Below, piece after piece: positions 35,047 through 43,796 of a stretch of DNA of 60,885 bases. The position numbers were made by a program, and so were the translations under genes. The notes beneath the pieces were generated by a model that was not told the DNA's origin, ran no database searches, and saw only the letters and a list, made by a program, of their open reading frames with translations. How positions within the stretch are numbered: position 1 is the first letter of the stretch; each line of letters starts with the position of its first letter. The stretch comes from Enterococcus faecalis 13-SD-W-01. GTDB lineage: Bacteria; Bacillota; Bacilli; Lactobacillales; Enterococcaceae. The stretch lies in NCBI GenBank assembly GCA_000415185.1, contig KE351647.1:119939-180823 (forward strand). Reading direction: 5' to 3'.

Positions 35047-35784
35047 ATGAGCGCAATTATTGAAATCAACCACTTAAGAAAAAGCTTCGGAGACAACGAA
35101 GTATTAAAAGATATCAACGTAACAGTGAACAAAGGCGAAGTTGTAACGATCATTGGTTCCTCTGGTTCCGGGAAATCAACCTTCCTTCGCTGCATCAACT
35201 TGTTGGAAAAACCAACAGGCGGCGAAATCATTTACAATGGCGAGAATGTACTCGCACCAAAATACAATTTGCCAAAATACCGCACAAATCTTGGTATGGT
35301 ATTCCAATCATTCAACTTGTTCAATAATATGAATGTCTTAGAAAATTGTATGTCTGGACAAACGACTGTTTTGAAAAGAGACAAAGCAGCAGCGAAAAAA
35401 GTTGCTATGGAAAACTTGGAAAAAGTCGGCATGGAAAGTTTCATCCATGCAAAACCTTCTCAACTTTCCGGCGGACAAAAACAACGTGTCGCAATCGCTC
35501 GTGCCTTATCTATGGACCCAGATGTTTTGCTGTTTGACGAACCAACATCTGCACTCGATCCAGAAATGGTCGGCGAAGTATTGAACACGATGAAAGATCT
35601 TGCGCATACTGGTTTGACGATGTTGATCGTTACCCATGAGATGGAATTTGCAAAAGACGTTTCAGACCGTGTCATCTTCATGGACAAAGGCGTTATCGCA
35701 GAAGAAGGAACACCAGAAGATATCTTTGTTCATCCAAAAGAAGAACGGACAAAAGAGTTTTTATCACGTATTTTAAATCCATAA
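35047..35784 (+). CDS. Amino-acid ABC transporter ATP-binding protein
   Basis: 245 residues with Walker [13 protein letters not shown] (near 35), Q-loop MVFQSFNLF, signature [15 protein letters not shown] (near 140), Walker [12 protein letters not shown] and the switch histidine in THEM. It belongs to the polar amino-acid (HisP/GlnQ) subfamily and powers the fused binding protein/permease encoded 12 nt upstream. AAGGAGG lies before the ATG. The pair is one operon under the lysine riboswitch. Confidence 0.96.
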   Translation: MSAIIEINHLRKSFGDNEVLKDINVTVNKGEVVTIIGSSGSGKSTFLRCINLLEKPTGGEIIYNGENVLAPKYNLPKYRTNLGMVFQSFNLFNNMNVLENCMSGQTTVLKRDKAAAKKVAMENLEKVGMESFIHAKPSQLSGGQKQRVAIARALSMDPDVLLFDEPTSALDPEMVGEVLNTMKDLAHTGLTMLIVTHEMEFAKDVSDRVIFMDKGVIAEEGTPEDIFVHPKEERTKEFLSRILNP

Positions 35785-35790
35785 ACCAAA

Positions 35791-35824
35791 AACCACTAAA
35801 ACGATTTGTTTTAGTGGTTTTTTT
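35791..35824 (+). terminator. Terminator of the amino-acid ABC operon
   Basis: AACCACTAAAAC/GTTTTAGTGGTT, a perfect 12-bp stem with loop GATTT, then a T-run. Confidence 0.95.
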
Positions 35825-36050
35825 GTAAATTTTACAGCAAACTAAAATCAGATTTTCCGCAAGCTGCTTCGAAACATTTGTCGTTCTTAATAAAGGCTAG
35901 GACGCACTTTTCTGCTTTTTTTGTATGCCTTTTCTCTTTTATTACTTAGTATCATGTTTTTTAATCAAAAACAGAAAAAAAGATACTTGGATTTTCCCCA
36001 GTGTTAGCGCCTTTTGCTTCCCCTCCTTCTCCTGTATAGAAGGAAAGGGC

Positions 36051-36079
36051 TTGTAATTTTCTGAAAATTCTCTTAAAAT
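36051..36079 (+). promoter_or_regulatory. CodY-boxed promoter of the amino-acid permease gene
   Basis: TTGTAA (36051-36056), a 17-bp spacer and TAAAAT (36074-36079) make a promoter. The spacer region contains AATTTTCTGAAAATT (36055-36069), identical over 15 of 15 bases to the CodY consensus AATTTTCWGAAAATT. CodY bound to branched-chain amino acids or GTP would block polymerase here. The rest of 35825-36050 shows only a small CCTTCT/AGAAGG hairpin near 36023-36043. Confidence 0.85.
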
Positions 36080-36117
36080 TAACGCAACTCAAATATTTAA
36101 GTTAGGATGATTAAACT

Positions 36118-37506
36118 ATGGAAGAAAATCAGCAAGAGCTGCAGCGCGGGCTGAAAAACCGGCATGTCCAATTGATTTCGATTGGCGGCGCGATTGGGAC
36201 CGGGCTTTTCCTAGGTTCCGGAAAATCGATCCAATTAGCTGGTCCTTCGATACTGCTCGCTTACTTAATAACAGGCGGGATCTGTTTCTTGATCATGCGT
36301 GCCTTAGGAGAGCTTCTGCTGTCAAATACCGATAACCATTCGTTCTTAGACTTTGTTGCAGAATATCTTGGAAAAAAAGCGGCGTTTATCACTGGATGGA
36401 CGTACTGGTTTTGTTGGATCGCTATCGCTATGGCCGATTTGACAGCCATTGGTATGTATGTTCGTTTCTGGGCACCAAATGTTCCGCAATGGCTGCCGGA
36501 ATTGATCGCTTTAGTGCTGCTTTTAGGTTTTAATCTGATTGCCGTCTCTTTATTCGGTGAATTAGAATTTTGGTTTGCCTTGATTAAAGTGGTTGCTATC
36601 ATCGCCTTGATCTTAGTGGGTGTCTATATGCTTGTAACGGGTTATCAAACAGGATTTGGACCAGTTTCATTGAGTAATCTCTGGTCACATGGCGGCTTTT
36701 TCCCTAAAGGCGGCAATGGCTTCCTGCTCTCGTTTCAAATGGTGACCTTTGCCTTTGTAGGGATTGAATTGGTCGGCTTGATTGCTGGCGAAACAGAAAA
36801 TCCAAAAAAAGTATTGCCAGAAGCAATCAACAATATCCCGATTCGAATCATTCTTTTTTATCTAGGTGCTTTGATCGTCATCATGTCTATCTACCCATGG
36901 AACAGTTTGCAAGCTGACAAGAGTCCTTTTGTCGAAGTGTTCGCTGAAATCGGTGTAGTTACAGCTGCTACGATCATTAATCTAGTTGTTCTAAGTGCAG
37001 CAGCTTCTGCCTGCAACAGCGCAATTTATAGTACCGGACGTATGCTCCGCTCTCTTTCACAAGAAGGAAGCGCGCCAAAATCGTTTAAAAAGCTGACTCG
37101 TCATCATGTTCCAGGAAATGCATTATTCTTTTCTACAATCGTTATCTTGATGGCGGTTATCTTGAATTATGTTATGCCTGAAGAAGTCTTTACGTTGATC
37201 AGCAGTATCGCAACGACTTGTTTCTTATTTGTTTGGAGCATTCTAGTCTATACACATATGAAATACCGCAGAAGCATGATCGGTAAAAAAGCGCACAGTT
37301 TCAAAATGCCGTTTTACCCAGTAAGTAATATTTTAGTATTCTTATTTATGATCTTTATTTGTGTCGTGTTATTCCTAGGAAAAGATACTCGTTTATCCTT
37401 AATATTGACACCTATCTGGTTTATTCTTTTGTTCGCTATCTACCATTTTAAATATGAACGAACAAATAAAACACAACAAACATCGCCTTCTAAAACAGGT
37501 GAATGA
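36118..37506 (+). CDS. Amino-acid permease (APC superfamily, AAT family)
   Basis: 462 residues with about twelve membrane helices. The N-terminus has the family signature RHVQLISIGGAIGTGLFLGSG, and EFWFALIKVVAIIA and SACNSAIYSTGRMLRSLSQEG follow. The closest named relatives in my judgement are CycA/AapA-type carriers for small neutral amino acids such as D-alanine, D-serine and glycine, but specificity is not proven. A perfect CodY box in its promoter predicts repression in amino-acid-rich conditions. GTTAGGATG is a modest ribosome site. Confidence 0.9.
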   Translation: MEENQQELQRGLKNRHVQLISIGGAIGTGLFLGSGKSIQLAGPSILLAYLITGGICFLIMRALGELLLSNTDNHSFLDFVAEYLGKKAAFITGWTYWFCWIAIAMADLTAIGMYVRFWAPNVPQWLPELIALVLLLGFNLIAVSLFGELEFWFALIKVVAIIALILVGVYMLVTGYQTGFGPVSLSNLWSHGGFFPKGGNGFLLSFQMVTFAFVGIELVGLIAGETENPKKVLPEAINNIPIRIILFYLGALIVIMSIYPWNSLQADKSPFVEVFAEIGVVTAATIINLVVLSAAASACNSAIYSTGRMLRSLSQEGSAPKSFKKLTRHHVPGNALFFSTIVILMAVILNYVMPEEVFTLISSIATTCFLFVWSILVYTHMKYRRSMIGKKAHSFKMPFYPVSNILVFLFMIFICVVLFLGKDTRLSLILTPIWFILLFAIYHFKYERTNKTQQTSPSKTGE

Positions 37507-37527
37507 CAATTGATTTTTGTTTAAAGT

Positions 37528-37566
37528 TCCGCCTTGTCTGAGAATATGAAGACAGGGCGGAGTTTC
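37528..37566 (+). terminator. Hairpin after the permease gene
   Basis: TCCGCCTTGTCT/AGACAGGGCGGA (37528-37561) with a 10-nt loop, followed by GTTTCC. The stem is strong but the U-tract is poor. Confidence 0.55.
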
Positions 37567-37650
37567 CTTGATAAAACGCCAGTAAATTCTTGCGTGAGAT
37601 AAATAATTCTGTTACTTTAAAAAATATATCTTACTAAAGGAGACTTGCTT

Positions 37651-39006
37651 ATGACAAAAAAATTGTCTTTTAAAGACCACCTTTTTATAGGTTCTATGCT
37701 TTTTGGTTTATTCTTTGGCGCAGGCAACTTGATCTTCCCAGTACATATGGGTCAAGAAGCTGGTATGAATGTTTTTTGGGCGAATCTGGGCTTTTTAGTC
37801 ACTGGGATCGGCTTACCATTTTTAGGTGTCATCGCGATTGGCGTTTCTAGAAGTGCTGGTGTTTATGAACTAGCCAAACGTATCAATCAAAAATATGCTA
37901 TTATTTTTACTATTTTGCTTTACTTAGTTATTGGACCGTTTTTCGCATTACCACGTTTAGCCACTACTTCATTTGAAGTCGGTTTTGCACCATTTATCGA
38001 ATCGAGTCAGCAATCACTTTTTCTGGCGATTTTCAGTATCCTGTTTTTCTTTGCTGCTTGGTGGTTTTCAAGAAAGCCTACGAAAATCTTGGATTACGTT
38101 GGAAAATTCCTTAACCCTGCATTTTTAGTTTTGCTTGGCGCATTACTTCTTTTAGGTTTTTTGAATCCGCTTGGCGGTATCAGTGACGCTCCTGTTCAGC
38201 CAGCCTATCAGGAAAATGCATTTTTTACTGGGTTTACACAAGGATATAACACGCTGGATGCACTAGCTGCTTTGGCATTTGGGATCATTATTGTAACGAC
38301 TATCCGCAATATGGGTGTCACAAAGCCTTCTGAGATTGCAAAAGATACGATCAAGTCTGGTTCCATCAGTATTGTCTTGATGGGTGTGATCTATACCCTT
38401 CTTGCTTATGTAGGAACAATGAGCTTAGGCAAGTTTCCAGTTAGTGAAAATGGCGGTATCGCTTTAGCTTTTATTGCGAATCATTATCTTGGTACTTACG
38501 GCAGTATCTTGCTTGCTTTGATCGTGATTCTTGCATGTTTAAAAACAGCTATTGGATTGATCACAGCTTTCTCTGAGACTTTCGCAGAACTTTTCCCACA
38601 AAGAAGTTATTTGTTCTTTGTACTGATTGCTAGTATCTTGCCATGTCTTGTCGCAAATGTCGGATTGACGAATATCATCCAGATTTCTTTACCTGTATTG
38701 ATGTTTATTTATCCCCTAGCTATGACTTTGATTCTTTTGGTGCTGATCGGCCCATTATTTAGAAATCGGACAAGTGTTTATCGTATGACTACTTATTTCA
38801 CATTGATTGCTTCAGTCATTGACGGGTTGAATGCTTGTCCAGATTCAATCAAAGAGACAGCATTCGTACGATCGATCTTAGACTTTGCCAGTGCTCATCT
38901 GCCATTCTTCACATTAGGGATGGGTTGGATCGTTCCAGCACTTGTCGGGTTTATTATTGGCATTCTATGGAGCTTGTTCAAAAAAGAGCCGGCTCCTGAA
39001 ATGTAA
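37651..39006 (+). CDS. brnQ: Branched-chain amino-acid carrier (LIVCS family)
   Basis: A membrane carrier of 451 residues for leucine, isoleucine and valine driven by Na+ or H+. The family start is [17 protein letters not shown]-like ([14 protein letters not shown]), and [20 protein letters not shown] in the middle is highly typical. The C-terminus has [23 protein letters not shown] start at ATG 37651, with AAAGGAGA 7 nt before it; a TTG two codons earlier fits the spacing less well. It is monocistronic with its own terminator. Confidence 0.94.
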   Translation: MTKKLSFKDHLFIGSMLFGLFFGAGNLIFPVHMGQEAGMNVFWANLGFLVTGIGLPFLGVIAIGVSRSAGVYELAKRINQKYAIIFTILLYLVIGPFFALPRLATTSFEVGFAPFIESSQQSLFLAIFSILFFFAAWWFSRKPTKILDYVGKFLNPAFLVLLGALLLLGFLNPLGGISDAPVQPAYQENAFFTGFTQGYNTLDALAALAFGIIIVTTIRNMGVTKPSEIAKDTIKSGSISIVLMGVIYTLLAYVGTMSLGKFPVSENGGIALAFIANHYLGTYGSILLALIVILACLKTAIGLITAFSETFAELFPQRSYLFFVLIASILPCLVANVGLTNIIQISLPVLMFIYPLAMTLILLVLIGPLFRNRTSVYRMTTYFTLIASVIDGLNACPDSIKETAFVRSILDFASAHLPFFTLGMGWIVPALVGFIIGILWSLFKKEPAPEM

Positions 39007-39031
39007 AACTGAACGTCAGAAAAACGAATCG

Positions 39032-39075
39032 CAAACCAGAAAAGAGCAGTTCCGCTTTTCTGGTTTGTATTTTTA
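39032..39075 (+). terminator. brnQ terminator
   Basis: CAAACCAGAAAAG/CTTTTCTGGTTTG, a 13-bp perfect stem, followed by TATTTTTATT. Confidence 0.88.
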
Positions 39076-39156
39076 TTGATAAAGAACACCGGTATTCTCT
39101 GACTGACAAAAAAACGAAAACAAGTTAAAATGTCACAGATACAAGGAGGAAAAAAC

Positions 39157-40668
39157 ATGCTTTATGAAGAGCTATTGATGGATACATCTACACTTTCAAA
39201 GTTCCACTTATTCAAATATTTAAAAAAAGCAGAACATGCCGCATTGTCTGCCGCTCAAATCGCAGAAACGATGCAACTGAACTATCAGCAGACCATCGTC
39301 ATTCTGACAAGCATCGAGCAGGACTTGGAACAACTCTCACCTGACACTAAAAAAATATTGACAGGTGCAGGGAAAATCGACCTGACAGCTATCACCACGA
39401 CAATTGATGGTTACCGCTACTTCCTTTTGAAGAATTCGACTGCTTTTCAATTCATCTTGTATTTATTGAATGACGCCGAACCAACGATTGAAAAATTTTG
39501 TGAACTTTACTATATAAGCCGTTCAACTGTCTCAAGAAAACTGGCTAATCTAAAACAATATCTAAAAGGTTACGGTCTTCGATTTACGTACAACGAAGTG
39601 GACTTGGTAGGTGATGAACGACTGGTTCGTTTGGCTCTTTTTGACTTTTTGTGGTTAAGTTCTCGTGGACTAGAGTGGCCATTGGAGATACCAGAAAAAC
39701 AAGCGGAAGAACTAGCTGAACATTTCCGCCCTTATTTCTCTTCTTCAGAAACTTATCTGGGGCATCTGGAATTAAAATTGCTGATGGGGATCATGATCGC
39801 GCGCCAGCAAAACAGACATTTTGCTGCGTATGACAAAGCGTATGATTTTCTAATGGCTGAAAACAGCTACTATCCTTTTGAAAATCTGCTGCCTGTTTTC
39901 CAGCAAAATAGTCGTTCCGACATCATCATTTCGGATGAACAAAGTCGTGCAGAAAGCAGTTTTGTTTTTTTCATTGCACATATCGTTCCTTCTTTTACAT
40001 CAAGAGAAAACAGAGTTCTTGAACATACGCTTCGGGATTTTACATCAAAACCGAATCCTGTTTACCAACTTGTCGATAACTTTTTATCTTTTGCTAAAAC
40101 AACTTTTTTAGAAGAATCCTTTGAAATCTTTGATAATCCATTACTTATCGGAAATATGCTGCATGTCACGTTTGCTTTTCATGTCTTAAAGCAGCCGTTT
40201 CCTAATGTGCAGAGCCTAGTTATCCAGCCGCATCAAAATAAGTCGATGATCGATTATCTGGAAAACCGGATAACAGATTTTTTGAAAACTCAAAGTACGC
40301 AGGAATATCCTTTTTTAACAGAAAAAACAATTCCTCTGCTAAGCAAAACATACAAAAATCTGTTAGCACCTTATTATAAACATATGAAGATTTCGCAATC
40401 CTTGAAAGTCGGCATCGCTATTGAACCGAACTACTTGCTTGTTTACAATCTGGAACAATTTTTATCTGATTTGCAGTTTGCAGAAGCAGAACCATTTCTC
40501 CAATACAAAGCAGATACTTATGATTTGATTATCAGCTCTTCACCAATGATTGAAAAGCTTTATCCGACACAACACGTCTATTTATGGGACCATACATATG
40601 AACATGTTGAACTTGCAAAATTGTATAAGAAATTAAGACAGCTTTATGTGGAGAAGAATCGGTTTTGA
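39157..40668 (+). CDS. Mga-type transcriptional regulator
   Basis: 503 residues. An N-terminal winged-helix region (about 15-60, SAAQIAETMQLNYQQTIVIL) is followed by the Mga HTH domain (about 100-160, KFCELYYISRSTVSRKLANLKQYL). A PRD-like middle and an EIIB-like C-terminal part (VGIAIEPNYLL near 435) follow. It is the general architecture of streptococcal Mga and enterococcal homologues such as MafR. AAGGAGGAAAAAA lies before the ATG at 39157. No target operon is adjacent on the same strand. Its stop is followed 3 nt later by an array of nested-hairpin repeats. Confidence 0.85.
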   Translation: MLYEELLMDTSTLSKFHLFKYLKKAEHAALSAAQIAETMQLNYQQTIVILTSIEQDLEQLSPDTKKILTGAGKIDLTAITTTIDGYRYFLLKNSTAFQFILYLLNDAEPTIEKFCELYYISRSTVSRKLANLKQYLKGYGLRFTYNEVDLVGDERLVRLALFDFLWLSSRGLEWPLEIPEKQAEELAEHFRPYFSSSETYLGHLELKLLMGIMIARQQNRHFAAYDKAYDFLMAENSYYPFENLLPVFQQNSRSDIIISDEQSRAESSFVFFIAHIVPSFTSRENRVLEHTLRDFTSKPNPVYQLVDNFLSFAKTTFLEESFEIFDNPLLIGNMLHVTFAFHVLKQPFPNVQSLVIQPHQNKSMIDYLENRITDFLKTQSTQEYPFLTEKTIPLLSKTYKNLLAPYYKHMKISQSLKVGIAIEPNYLLVYNLEQFLSDLQFAEAEPFLQYKADTYDLIISSSPMIEKLYPTQHVYLWDHTYEHVELAKLYKKLRQLYVEKNRF

Positions 40669-40671
40669 TAA

Positions 40672-40790
40672 AGAGGTTGTGAATGAACCGTTCAGCTCCG
40701 AGCATTAAAGAAGAATTTTGTAAAACAGCTTCTCATGTTTTGCAAAATTTTGAGTTAATGCCGAAGGAGCTGGTTCATGAACACCGTTTA
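40672..40790 (+). repeat. Nested-hairpin repeat, full unit C
   Basis: Box AGAGGTTGTGAA, outer arm TGAACC (pairs with GGTTCA), AGCTCC (with GGAGCT), internal loop GA/CGAA, clamp GCATTAA (with TTAATGC), top stem AATTTTGTAAAACA (with TGTTTTGCAAAATT, one G-U), apical loop GCTTCTCA, box GAACACCGTTTA. It starts 3 nt after the Mga-type gene stop. It is the best-formed copy in the window. Confidence 0.92.
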
Positions 40791-40793
40791 GAA

Positions 40794-40912
40794 AGAGGTT
40801 GTGAAAGTGATGTTCTGCTTCAAGAATTAAGAATGAGAAATTAGAAATAGCTCTTCCTATTTTTAATTTCTCAGACTTAATTCCGTAGAAGCAATCACTT
40901 GAACACCGTTTA
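40794..40912 (+). repeat. Nested-hairpin repeat, full unit D
   Basis: Three bases after unit C and the same length, 119 bp. Outer arm AAGTGAT (with ATCACTT), TGCTTC (with GAAGCA), internal loop AA/CGTA, clamp changed to GAATTAAG with matching CTTAATTC, top stem TGAGAAATTAGAAATAG (with CTATTTTTAATTTCTCA), box GAACACCGTTTA. The clamp change is compensated on both arms relative to units A and C. Confidence 0.92.
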
Positions 40913-40915
40913 TTT

Positions 40916-40997
40916 AGAGGTCATGACTAAAACGCTTCGTCTTGAGCATTTAAGAGAAAAAACCGAAAAACAGCTTTTTGTGTTTTTCGGTTTTTTT
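40916..40997 (+). repeat. Nested-hairpin repeat, terminal half-unit E, ending as terminator
   Basis: Starts AGAGGTCAT like half-unit B, three bases after unit D. It contains CTTGAGCATTTAA, then AACCGAAAAACA (40961-40972) paired with TGTTTTTCGGTT (40981-40992) and T7. The return arms and 3' box are missing. Here the end-piece is clearly a rho-independent terminator for the array or for the Mga-type message. Confidence 0.8.
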
Positions 40998-41118
40998 ATT
41001 TATCATCTAAACTTAACAACTTTCGAAAACTTTCGTCACAAAATATTCACAACTCTCTTTTATTATATAAATATACCAACAAACAACCCTAACAACACTT
41101 TTTCATTTTTAACTCCTT

Positions 41119-41152
41119 CCCTGCCGGCCGCTCAGCCGGCAGGGCTTTTTTT
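41119..41152 (+). terminator. GC-rich terminator with no gene in front
   Basis: CCCTGCCGGC/GCCGGCAGGG, a 10-bp perfect GC-rich stem with loop CGCTCA, then C and T7 on the plus strand. It lies 120 bp beyond the previous terminator, and no reading frame that I can support ends here. The stretch 40998-41118 is AT-rich and may hold a short untranslated transcript. Confidence 0.85.
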
Positions 41153-41170
41153 GTCTATTTTTCTGAATCA

Positions 41171-41205
41171 AAAAACAAAAAGATCCCAGAGAAGCTCTGG
41201 GATCT
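41171..41205 (-). terminator. Terminator of the 123-residue gene
   Basis: AGATCCCAGAG/CTCTGGGATCT, an 11-bp perfect stem with a 3-nt loop, followed by TTTTGTTTTT on the minus strand. It lies 25 nt after the stop. Confidence 0.92.
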
Positions 41206-41230
41206 TGATTCTTTATTTTATTAAAATCAC

Positions 41231-41602
41231 TCAGCGAGACAAACGTTCTTGTTCTCCTTCTGGCGATAAGCTGGTGATTTTTTCGATTTGATCAATCAAT
41301 ACCATACGCAGCTGATCATTATCATTACGCAAGCGAATCATCACACGATCTTTTTCGACTGTTTTTGATGCAATCCAGCCAGAGATCATTTCGTGTTTTC
41401 CGCTCATTTTGTTTTCGCGAACTTGCAAGACAACTAAACTGTTTTGTGCTGCAGCTTTTTGTAATTTAAGAGCAAATTCTTTTCGCAACCGTACCTTCTC
41501 AGCCTTCATTTCCGTGTCATTCACAAAAGAGTCAAAAAGATAGGACGTATGAGTAACTAACTTTGTAAGTTTTTTCATTGGCGACTTTTTATTTTCATCC
41601 AT
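41231..41602 (-). CDS. Conserved-looking small cytoplasmic protein, function unknown
   Basis: 123 residues, highly charged, with no membrane segment. The N-terminal half is helical and basic (EMKAEKVRLRKEFALKLQKAA). The C-terminal half looks like a small beta barrel (LVVLQVRENKMSGKHEMISG, DRVMIRLRNDNDQLRMVLID), reminiscent of Sm-like folds, but this is only an impression. AAAGGAGGAA supports the ATG at 41602; an upstream GTG is too close to it. It follows the phosphatase gene after 115 nt with its own terminator. Confidence 0.72.
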   Translation of the reverse strand: MDENKKSPMKKLTKLVTHTSYLFDSFVNDTEMKAEKVRLRKEFALKLQKAAAQNSLVVLQVRENKMSGKHEMISGWIASKTVEKDRVMIRLRNDNDQLRMVLIDQIEKITSLSPEGEQERLSR

Positions 41603-41717
41603 CGAATGCACTTCCTCCTTTAGCTAAGAAACTAGTGTAATTAAGTTCATTTTACCCAAATAAATAGGAAAAAACAAGAAAATGAATTCCCTTAACATGA
41701 ATATCAGACAATCAACT

Positions 41718-42185
41718 TTATTGGTTATTTTCTGTCCATATTGGCCACCAATAGTCCAACCCTTCATTCAACAAGCGGTGTGTCTCATCGAAATCATGCG
41801 TGTAATAAGGATCTGGCACGCCTTTGCCCTGTTTCTCTGGAACGACATCCAAGAATAAACGGACTTTATGCTCTGCGTCTTTTGGTGCCAATTCTTTCAA
41901 CTCATCCACGTTCGATTGATCCATTCCAATGATCCAATCATACTTCTTAAAATCATCTTGTCGGATTTGACGAGCACGCATATTCTCAAAAGAAATATTT
42001 TCTTGGCGGAAGATTTGCTGCGTTCCTGGATGTGGTCGATTGCCCACTTCATAAGAACTTGTGGCTGCAGAGTCGACAAAAAAACGATCTTCCTGATTTG
42101 CCTGCTGGATCTTCTTTTGCAACAGCCCTTCAGCCATTGGTGAGCGGCAGATATTCCCTAAACAAACAAATAAGATTTTTGTCAT
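41718..42185 (-). CDS. Low-molecular-weight protein-tyrosine phosphatase
   Basis: 155 residues of the LMW-PTP family. The catalytic P-loop CLGNICRSP is at residues 8-16 (nucleophile Cys8, Arg14), and the general-acid aspartate lies in GVPDPYY near 125. It removes phosphate from tyrosines of bacterial proteins, often in capsule or stress control. AAGGAGGAAGACGAA precedes the ATG at 42185; longer forms are not supported. It lies 13 nt after the TetR gene and is the last gene of ruvA-ruvB-tetR-phosphatase. Confidence 0.93.
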   Translation of the reverse strand: MTKILFVCLGNICRSPMAEGLLQKKIQQANQEDRFFVDSAATSSYEVGNRPHPGTQQIFRQENISFENMRARQIRQDDFKKYDWIIGMDQSNVDELKELAPKDAEHKVRLFLDVVPEKQGKGVPDPYYTHDFDETHRLLNEGLDYWWPIWTENNQ

Positions 42186-42198
42186 TTCGTCTTCCTCC

Positions 42199-42765
42199 TT
42201 ATTCTTCTTTTTCATATAAACGATACGAGTACAATTCTGTATCCTTTGCTAAGCGAAACAGCTGCATCGCGATTTCCATCGGCGTTTCTTTGTATCCTTC
42301 AGAAATCCAATGAATCAGTACCCCGCTGCATCCATAAGAGAAAAAACGGGCATAAAACAATTTATCTGTTTTGGATAATTGCTTTTCTTCATCCATTTGC
42401 TCAAAAAGTTTGATAAATGATAACTGGATCACTTTTGTAAATTCATTTTGCAGGATTTCTTGATCCGCTTCTACCGTATTTTGATAAAATTCTTTATTGG
42501 CTGCGATGGATTTCAGCATTTTCAGTGCCTGTTCCTCCCAGTTATCTAAAGAAATCAGCTGACTGTCAAGAAAACGCAAGGCATCCTCTTGGTAAATCCA
42601 GCGCAACAGGTCATATTTATCCGAAAAATGGTAATAAAATGTCTGACGATTGACTTCTGCTTTTTGCGCAATCTGCTGAACGCTGATTTTATGAAAAGAC
42701 TGCTGTCTGCATAAGTCGATCAAAGACTCTTTTAGAAGGTACTTTGTTCGATTTCCCTCACTCAT
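42199..42765 (-). CDS. TetR/AcrR-family transcriptional regulator
   Basis: 188 residues. The N-terminal HTH (about 10-60) reads KISVQQIAQKAEVNRQTFYYHF, the TetR signature. The C-terminal helical ligand or dimer domain resembles the DhaS-like subgroup. The effector is unknown. It lies 16 nt after ruvB and 13 nt before the phosphatase gene, so it is carried in the ruvAB operon; whether it controls that operon cannot be told. Confidence 0.88.
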   Translation of the reverse strand: MSEGNRTKYLLKESLIDLCRQQSFHKISVQQIAQKAEVNRQTFYYHFSDKYDLLRWIYQEDALRFLDSQLISLDNWEEQALKMLKSIAANKEFYQNTVEADQEILQNEFTKVIQLSFIKLFEQMDEEKQLSKTDKLFYARFFSYGCSGVLIHWISEGYKETPMEIAMQLFRLAKDTELYSYRLYEKEE

Positions 42766-42781
42766 TTTCTTCCCTCACTTA

Positions 42782-43786
42782 TTACATCGTTTGATATTCA
42801 TAGCCAAAGTGTTCATAAGCATAGGCGGTCGCGATTCTTCCACGCGGTGTCCGCTTCAAAAAGCCTTTTTGGATAAGGAATGGTTCATACATGTCTTCGA
42901 CGGTCTCTCTTTCTTCACCGATATTGACTGACAATGTACTTAAACCTACTGGACCGCCTCCGTAAAGTTCGATCATCGTCTTCAATAGTTTCTGATCGAC
43001 ATAATCCAGACCTGCATGATCAACTTGCAAAAGCGTCAGTGCTTGATCGGCAATTGCTTCGTCAATCACCCCATTTGCTTGGACTTGCGCAAAATCACGG
43101 ACACGTTTCAATAAGCGGTTAGCAATCCTTGGCGTACCTCTGGATCGGCGTGCAATCTCTATCGCCCCCGACTCAATGATCTCCGTCTGAAAAATATCTG
43201 CTGAACGGATCACGATTTCTTCCAAATCTGTCTCGCTGTAATATTCCATATGAGAAATAATACCAAAACGATCTCTCAACGGTGCAGAAAGCATACCAGC
43301 TCTGGTCGTCGCTCCAATCAGTGTAAAAGGCGGTAATGGGAAATGAACAGGGTGTGCTGCAGGGCCTTGGCCTACCATGATATCGACATAAAAGTCTTCC
43401 ATTGCAGAATAAAGCATCTCTTCTGCTACTCGAGGGAGTCGGTGGATCTCATCGATAAACAAGACATCCCCTGCTTCAAGTTCATTCAAAATCGCCACAA
43501 GATCGCCAGGCCGTTCGATTGCCGGTCCGCTAGTCGTACGTATATTTACGTTCATCTCATTTGAAATAACCATCGCCATTGTGGTTTTACCTAATCCAGG
43601 CGGTCCATAAAGCAAGACGTGATCAAGTGGTTCTTCGCGGCTTTTTGCTGCTTCGATATAAATCTGCAGTTCTTTTTTGACTTTGTCTTGTCCGATATAT
43701 TGCGTCAAAAATTGCGGACGGAGGGACTTTTCCAAACTACGTTCATTATCACCGGATTCCGGAGATAAAAGATATTCATCTGTCAT
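42782..43786 (-). CDS. ruvB: Holliday junction branch migration ATPase RuvB
   Basis: A AAA+ motor of 334 residues. Walker A is [13 protein letters not shown] near 60, Walker B is [10 protein letters not shown] near 110, with sensor 1 GATTRAG, arginine finger APLRDRFG and a C-terminal winged helix ([19 protein letters not shown]). With RuvA it drives Holliday junction migration during recombinational repair. GGAGGTACGGC precedes the ATG. It lies 10 nt after ruvA. Confidence 0.97.
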   Translation of the reverse strand: MTDEYLLSPESGDNERSLEKSLRPQFLTQYIGQDKVKKELQIYIEAAKSREEPLDHVLLYGPPGLGKTTMAMVISNEMNVNIRTTSGPAIERPGDLVAILNELEAGDVLFIDEIHRLPRVAEEMLYSAMEDFYVDIMVGQGPAAHPVHFPLPPFTLIGATTRAGMLSAPLRDRFGIISHMEYYSETDLEEIVIRSADIFQTEIIESGAIEIARRSRGTPRIANRLLKRVRDFAQVQANGVIDEAIADQALTLLQVDHAGLDYVDQKLLKTMIELYGGGPVGLSTLSVNIGEERETVEDMYEPFLIQKGFLKRTPRGRIATAYAYEHFGYEYQTM

Positions 43787-43796
43787 GCCGTACCTC

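Noticed and set aside
40683-40844. A 53-codon open frame running across repeat units C and D
   Set aside because: The frame is interrupted in the other copies (unit A has an early stop) and the base changes follow RNA pairing, not codons.
40899-41291. 130-residue plus-strand frame
   Set aside because: It spans a repeat end-piece and three terminators, lacks a ribosome site and reads as low-complexity sequence.
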